Of a DNA stretch of 64,000 bases, positions 59,560-64,000 are shown piece after piece; the stretch's first letter is position 1; every line of letters begins with the position of its first letter. The notes under the pieces were generated by a model, which worked only from the letters and a program-made list of their open reading frames with translations, made no database searches and had not been told where the DNA came from. Origin of the DNA: JAIBBV01 sp044347745 (GTDB taxonomy: Bacteria; Bdellovibrionota_C; UBA2361; JAFLCA01); NCBI GenBank assembly GCA_044347745.1, contig JBIKUD010000007.1, positions 35,463 to 99,462 of the forward strand, read 5' to 3'. The translations under genes were made by a program, and so were the position numbers.

Positions 59560-61983
59560 ATGTTTCGATTTTTGTGTGTGCTCATTTTTTGTGGGCTTCT
59601 ATTCACTTCTTTTGCCTGGGCAGACACCTACGCCCCCAAAAAAACATCGCCCTATCTCTGTGTGCAAACAGGAGTTAGTGTTGAAGACCCCGTTGGCAAA
59701 ATATCTTTACGCTCTAAGACCAAGGGCAAAAAGATCGCAGGAAAAGCGACCTGGAATTATGCAGCTTTGCAAAAGGCGTTAAAAAAAGCTGGCAAAAACA
59801 AATCCCTTAAAAAATCGCTGCAAGGAATATTAAAAGTTCTTTACTCTTGCTACGACAAACGCTTTTTACCAAGACCGGGCACCACACCGTCTCCAACACC
59901 AACACCTCCGCCTCCAAGTTTGGCTGGGGCGTTTGCTGAAGTTGCGCCAATTCTTCAAGCAAATTGTATGGGCTGTCACGCAACTCGCGGCTGGGTCATG
60001 GAAGAGAATTATTTTCTAGATAACGATTTTGTTGAACCTGGAGTGCCAGGACTCTCGCGTTTATATAGGTATCTGCGCGGCAACCCAGAAGCGTATAGTC
60101 CAGGCTCAATGCCGCCGATGGGAAATCCAATTTCCTCAAGTGATGTGGCCGTTATCCGTAACTGGATTGTCGGTCTCGGAGGCCCACCAAACCCCGGAGC
60201 AACTCCAACTCCCACAGTTCCTCCAGGTCATTTTGGATGTATACCAAGCACTCAAATTGCCGCTAATAAAATGAAGCGCATCAGCAAAACGCAGCTTTAT
60301 AACTCTACTCGCGACTTACTTATTGTTGGATCAATTGGCTCGAGCATGACCGATGCCATCTTGGGCACGTACGAGTGGTCAGAGTGGAGACTCATTCCCG
60401 AAGACTATAGCGCGTTGGGCCATAACCGCCTTGACGATAGACTTGATGAAGCGCATTTGGAGGGCTTAGTTGTTCTTTTTGATTCAATAATTGGCCGGCT
60501 TCAGTCCTATGGGCGCCTTGATGACTTGGTCACCGCCTATGTACCGAGTTGTAACTCCACAAATTACCAAACGGTAACTTGCCGCGAAGAATTTTTGCGC
60601 CGCTTTGGGCGACGAGTCACTAAAGCCCCATTAAATCAGGCAGATTTTGACTTTTACAGAAGCCCAGATGGCGCTGGGGTATCGCAGGCTAGCATTCGCG
60701 AAATTATGCTGGCTCTTTTGAGTTCCCCTCGCTTCCTGTATTTCCTTGAAGACAAAGGGACTCCGGTAGACTCTTCAGGGTTGGTCCTTCGAATATCACC
60801 TCGCGAGTACATCACCCGGCTGGCCTACACGGTGTGGAATACGATTCCCGACGATCAGCTTGTTACCTTTGCTGAAAACGGCACTGTTGATTCAAATCCA
60901 GCACAAGTCGTGTCTTATGTGCTTGACACTCAAGCCGCCAAATCAAGAGTGGGCTTAAGAGACTTTTTTGATGGCTGGTTAAAGGTCCACCATTCGATTG
61001 AAGAGCTCGCGCGCTACATGGAATGGAACAGTGAAAACCACCGTCTTTTAAGTGTAGACTACGGTGGCAGCGATTTGCCGCTGGTCACCGACCCAAATAA
61101 TGCTTCTGCCACGGCCAATGCGCTACGCGCATATAAAAGCGCCGCAGCTGATGAGGTGGTTGATATTGGAGCCATTCTCACGGTGTATGGAAATGGCACC
61201 ATAGCAGATTTATTCCGCACACGCATAGCGCCCGCCAGCGATGAAACCTTAAGGCGCGCATATAATTTATCGAGTCTTTGGGATGGGAATATCAACAATA
61301 TCCCGCTGGCTCCAGCAACTCGCGCTGGCATACTGACCCGCCCTGGTATGCTACTTTCAAGTGGGCAGCGTAACCGCACCATCTTAAGAGGTGCCAGACT
61401 TCGCGATGTGCTGCTCTGTGATTCAACTGGATTACCTACGAACAATGCAAATCCGCCCGGCACACAAACAAATAGTTATGCCTACGTGACAGGCTCAACC
61501 CAAAACAGAGTGCGCACCATTACCGAGCAAGCCGGCACCCAATGTGCATCTTGTCATATGCAATGGATAAACCCACTGGGCTTTCTGATGGAAGAATTTG
61601 ACTCCAACGGCAGAAGGCGTCATGGAGGCCAAGAAGTGGTATTCGAAATGCCTCCCGGGCCGAATCAAAGCGTCACCGAATTTAGAAATAATATTGATAC
61701 GGTATTGGCTCCATATGTGAACCGTAATGACTCAAGCACCGTAAGCGGCGTTGCAGGATTAAGCGAGCGAATTGCAACCAGTACAGAAATGCAAGCCTGT
61801 TATGTACGTAACGTTGTGCGCTTTGCCTTTAACCGCGTTGAAAGCGACGCTTGGGATGGCTGTTTTATGAATGAAATGCTGTCTAATACCCAAAATACGA
61901 GCATGAAAGAGGTGTTAAGAAGACTGTTCCTTAGTCCGTCCTATAGGTTAAGACGCTTAAATGAAATTTTTACGGGACAATAG
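59560..61983 (+). CDS. DUF1592/DUF1588/DUF1585-type protein with two c-type heme motifs
   Basis: An exported 807-residue protein of the multi-domain DUF1592 family found with DUF1552 proteins in myxobacteria, bdellovibrios and planctomycetes. It has a signal peptide (SFAWADT, about residue 22), a basic region, a Pro/Thr linker (about 105-120), a first heme-binding motif CMGCH (about 135), RISKTQLYNSTRDLLIVGSI, RRFGRRVTKAPLNQADFDFY, SPRFLYFLED, RAGILTRPGMLL, and a second motif CASCH (about 663). AGGGGA precedes the ATG. It probably carries electrons or acts on extracellular polymers; function is not proven. The DUF1552 gene follows after 36 bases. Confidence 0.88.
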   Translation: MFRFLCVLIFCGLLFTSFAWADTYAPKKTSPYLCVQTGVSVEDPVGKISLRSKTKGKKIAGKATWNYAALQKALKKAGKNKSLKKSLQGILKVLYSCYDKRFLPRPGTTPSPTPTPPPPSLAGAFAEVAPILQANCMGCHATRGWVMEENYFLDNDFVEPGVPGLSRLYRYLRGNPEAYSPGSMPPMGNPISSSDVAVIRNWIVGLGGPPNPGATPTPTVPPGHFGCIPSTQIAANKMKRISKTQLYNSTRDLLIVGSIGSSMTDAILGTYEWSEWRLIPEDYSALGHNRLDDRLDEAHLEGLVVLFDSIIGRLQSYGRLDDLVTAYVPSCNSTNYQTVTCREEFLRRFGRRVTKAPLNQADFDFYRSPDGAGVSQASIREIMLALLSSPRFLYFLEDKGTPVDSSGLVLRISPREYITRLAYTVWNTIPDDQLVTFAENGTVDSNPAQVVSYVLDTQAAKSRVGLRDFFDGWLKVHHSIEELARYMEWNSENHRLLSVDYGGSDLPLVTDPNNASATANALRAYKSAAADEVVDIGAILTVYGNGTIADLFRTRIAPASDETLRRAYNLSSLWDGNINNIPLAPATRAGILTRPGMLLSSGQRNRTILRGARLRDVLLCDSTGLPTNNANPPGTQTNSYAYVTGSTQNRVRTITEQAGTQCASCHMQWINPLGFLMEEFDSNGRRRHGGQEVVFEMPPGPNQSVTEFRNNIDTVLAPYVNRNDSSTVSGVAGLSERIATSTEMQACYVRNVVRFAFNRVESDAWDGCFMNEMLSNTQNTSMKEVLRRLFLSPSYRLRRLNEIFTGQ

Positions 61984-62019
61984 CTTAGAAAAACATACAG
62001 TTGGGGCTGAGTTGAAGTT

Positions 62020-63705
62020 ATGAAATATTGCAGAGTTTCCCGCAGACAATTTCTTCAGGGCGCCGGCGGATTTACGCTCAGCTTACCTTTTTTGACATCG
62101 TTAATGCCATCTGAAGCCCAAGCACAATCTGCAACTCTGCCAAAATTTTTAATTCATTTTTCATCTGGTCATGGTGGATTACACCCCGACAATTGGCGAC
62201 CAAACATTGCAAATTATCAGTGGGCCAGCTCAGAGCAAACTGAAATCTTTAGCGGAAGTGAAATGGCTGGGGTACGCCATGTGATTCGCCATAAACCCTT
62301 GTCTCAGCTTTTATCAAACGGACAAATCTCCGCAATCTTCAATTCCAACTTTACTCCCCTACTTACCAAGATGAATCTGATTGAGGGATTCGGACTGCCC
62401 TACGGAGGAGGACACCATCAAGGTGGATTTTTGGGGAATTTTCACGGGAATGATGGCCGAGATTTTAGGACCGGCATCGATTCAAATTTACTCTATACTC
62501 CCCCGCTTGAAACGATTGATCAGGTGCTCGCAAGATCAGCAAATTTTTATGGGGCGGCCGATCCACGCACGATGCCGCTTTTAAACCTAGGTGGAGGAGG
62601 CCAGTCTCCTTCTTTTCGAAAGTTTAATGGCAGCATTCAACCAACAACGCATGTATGGTCAATTCAAGAAATTTATAATTACATTTTTGGTGGAGCTGCC
62701 GGGCAACAAGCTGCGCAGTCACGAATTGGCGTCGTAAATAAAGTATTTGCCGATTATCAAAGATTAAGAAGTCCCGTAGCTATGGGATCGCGGATTAGCT
62801 CGGAAGATGCAAGCGCCGTTTCGCAGCACATGGATAGTCTTGCTGACGTAGAGCGAAGGTTACAAAATATTACCCAGGCTGCTAGTTGCTCGGCAATTGG
62901 AGTCTCCAATACCAATTATGGACCCACAAATCCAAACAGCAATCAAAATGCCTTCCAGCAAGCAACTCGGCAGCTTTTTGCCCAACAATGGAGCATTTAT
63001 ATTGATTTAATCGTCACCGCCATCAACTGCGGATTATGCCGCATTTTCACAATTCCGCTCGGGGTGCCTACCGACTACACGGCTGATTACCACCAAGACA
63101 TAGCTCATCGCTGGGATCTTGCCTCAGTGCAACCAGTCATTCGCGACGCACATCAGTATATGGCCAACTATTTTATTTTGCCGATGCTCCAGCGTCTGAA
63201 TGACATCGCCGTTCCTGGAGGGCAACGGTTACTTGATAGAGGTGTTGTGCTTTGGCAGCCAGAAAGCTGGTATGCCACCCACGATGGGCATAATTTACCA
63301 ATGATGATGGCAGGAAGTGCTGGTGGTTTTTTCCGAACAGGATATTTTCTCGATTATCGCAACTTAAGAAATCGAGGATTACAGTCAGCCGCCTGGGATT
63401 GGCAAACTCAAAGCATTAACCAAGCCCATCCCTATGCGCTACATTACCCCGGTTTGCCTATGAATCGCTGGCTCCACACGCTACTTGAAGGACTGGGCAT
63501 GAGCCGCACTGAGTATTTGGCCCAAGCAAATTTACCAGCGGGAACAGTGATGTATGGATATGGCGATCACACCGTAGGCTCTTGGGGCACTCAGCTTACA
63601 TTTATGAACACAATTGGCAGCATGAGTCAGCAGGTCACTCATTACGCGTGGCCAAGTCATGTGCTGCAAAGTAGCAATCAAAGATTGCCATTCATTACGG
63701 TCTAA
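62020..63705 (+). CDS. DUF1552 family protein with Tat signal
   Basis: A 561-residue exported protein. The N-terminus has a twin-arginine signal (SRRQFLQGAGGFTLSLPFL, about 7-25) and an AQA cleavage site. The body has LPKFLIHFSSGHGGLHPDNW, NLIEGFGLPYGGGHHQGGF, DSLADVERRLQ, GVPTDYTADYHQDIAHRWD and a C-terminal HDGHNLPMMMAG, all typical of DUF1552. Tat export implies a folded or cofactor-bearing protein. It follows the DUF1592 gene in the usual pair and is probably its partner. Confidence 0.9.
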   Translation: MKYCRVSRRQFLQGAGGFTLSLPFLTSLMPSEAQAQSATLPKFLIHFSSGHGGLHPDNWRPNIANYQWASSEQTEIFSGSEMAGVRHVIRHKPLSQLLSNGQISAIFNSNFTPLLTKMNLIEGFGLPYGGGHHQGGFLGNFHGNDGRDFRTGIDSNLLYTPPLETIDQVLARSANFYGAADPRTMPLLNLGGGGQSPSFRKFNGSIQPTTHVWSIQEIYNYIFGGAAGQQAAQSRIGVVNKVFADYQRLRSPVAMGSRISSEDASAVSQHMDSLADVERRLQNITQAASCSAIGVSNTNYGPTNPNSNQNAFQQATRQLFAQQWSIYIDLIVTAINCGLCRIFTIPLGVPTDYTADYHQDIAHRWDLASVQPVIRDAHQYMANYFILPMLQRLNDIAVPGGQRLLDRGVVLWQPESWYATHDGHNLPMMMAGSAGGFFRTGYFLDYRNLRNRGLQSAAWDWQTQSINQAHPYALHYPGLPMNRWLHTLLEGLGMSRTEYLAQANLPAGTVMYGYGDHTVGSWGTQLTFMNTIGSMSQQVTHYAWPSHVLQSSNQRLPFITV

Positions 63706-64000
63706 GACTGTAAACCACTAGAGGCAGTTTATTGTGGGGTCTTTTTCTACAATTTCAGATTACCCTTGGCCCAAATCTAAGCCTTCCTTTGTGGGAGGGC
63801 AGAAGCGGCTTTCACAACCTCACTAAGAGCGCCTTCGGAACGCTATATACCGCTCACGAGATGAATTTCCGTCTTTAGCCACTGTAAACTTGAGGTGAGC
63901 GGTATATAGCGAGGCAGAGCCGAGCCAGGAGCAAATATACTGAGCGTTATGTAAATGAGTCGCCGGCAGGGCGTCAAAACCCTTAATTCTCTTTCTTGTT
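63706..64000. other. non-coding end of the window with repeat copy A
   Basis: No gene seen between the DUF1552 stop and the window edge. The main content is repeat copy A (63841-63946); before it is an AT-rich stretch with a TTTTT run (about 63740) without a good stem. Confidence 0.55.
63841..63946 (-). repeat. interspersed repeat copy A with a 17-bp perfect inverted repeat
   Basis: CGCTATATACCGCTCAC (63841-63857) and GTGAGCGGTATATAGCG (63895-63911) are exact reverse complements around a 37-base spacer. The element continues with GAGGCAGAGCCGAGCCAGGA and ends CAAATATACTGAGCG. It matches copy B along its length in the opposite orientation. Confidence 0.85.

Noticed and set aside
1..64000. tRNA or rRNA genes
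   Set aside because: I scanned for T-loop GTTCGA-type signatures and conserved rRNA segments and saw nothing convincing; a covariance search would decide.

Overview
The window looks like chromosomal DNA of a flagellated Gram-negative bacterium of moderate GC. It encodes P- and L-ring proteins (FlgI, FlgH), KdsB for LPS core, many lipoprotein signals, an FlgO-type outer-membrane lipoprotein and a Gcw_chp porin. The paired DUF1592/DUF1552 genes, lipoprotein sulfatase, biosynthetic arginine decarboxylase and sigma-54-type flagellar promoters fit a deltaproteobacterial-grade organism (Bdellovibrionota/Myxococcota/SAR324-like). This placement is inference from gene content only; no rRNA is present.

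Layout. 1-3559: chemotaxis operon MCP-cheW-MCP on the minus strand. 3880-4620: a porin. 4689-15358: a minus-strand flagellar rod/ring/hook-junction cluster (DUF2802-like gene, flgF, flgG, flgA, flgH, flgI, flgJ, flgM, flgN, an unknown gene, flgK, flgL) with two good -24/-12 promoters. 15708-19897: a PH-domain membrane protein, a NarL-type regulator, a TetR regulator, SufU, a CheY-like receiver and a TPR protein. 20198-24277: two small proteins and pstS-pstC-pstA without pstB. 24545-35119: housekeeping genes (DAHP synthase, CitE-like lyase, histidine phosphatase, kdsB, RidA, DUF486, a J-like protein without HPD, aroB, a SAM-hydroxide adenosyltransferase-like protein, proS, a CBS protein). 35180-37341: a TetR-controlled cassette with two matching 16-bp operators, one lying on a consensus-like promoter. 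37375-49110: lipid kinase, DUF4143 ATPase with a very large palindrome at its start codon, speA, DUF72, pcm, a MASE1 hybrid kinase, an RGG-rich protein, and a two-gene membrane-anchored Cas4-like nuclease. 49192-51976: a four-gene unknown operon with a cupin. 52154-54286: small membrane protein, FlgO and a divergent lipoprotein. 54593-63705: a 968-residue repeat/methyltransferase protein, a sulfatase with a suspicious in-frame amber codon, and the DUF1592/DUF1552 pair. These last genes are bordered by three copies of a roughly 105-bp interspersed repeat.

Most striking points: (1) a Cas4/RecB-like PD-(D/E)XK nuclease divided between two adjacent genes, each carrying one transmembrane helix, so that the four Fe-S cysteines and the catalytic motifs are shared between two polypeptides; (2) an undescribed roughly 105-bp repeat family whose inverted-repeat arms covary between copies; (3) a protein with four to five roughly 120-residue repeats fused to a class I methyltransferase; (4) an amber codon splitting the conserved C-terminus of a sulfatase; (5) a 29-bp perfect palindrome abutting the DUF4143 ATPase start. 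All calls are by eye from sequence and remembered family motifs; no database search was run.
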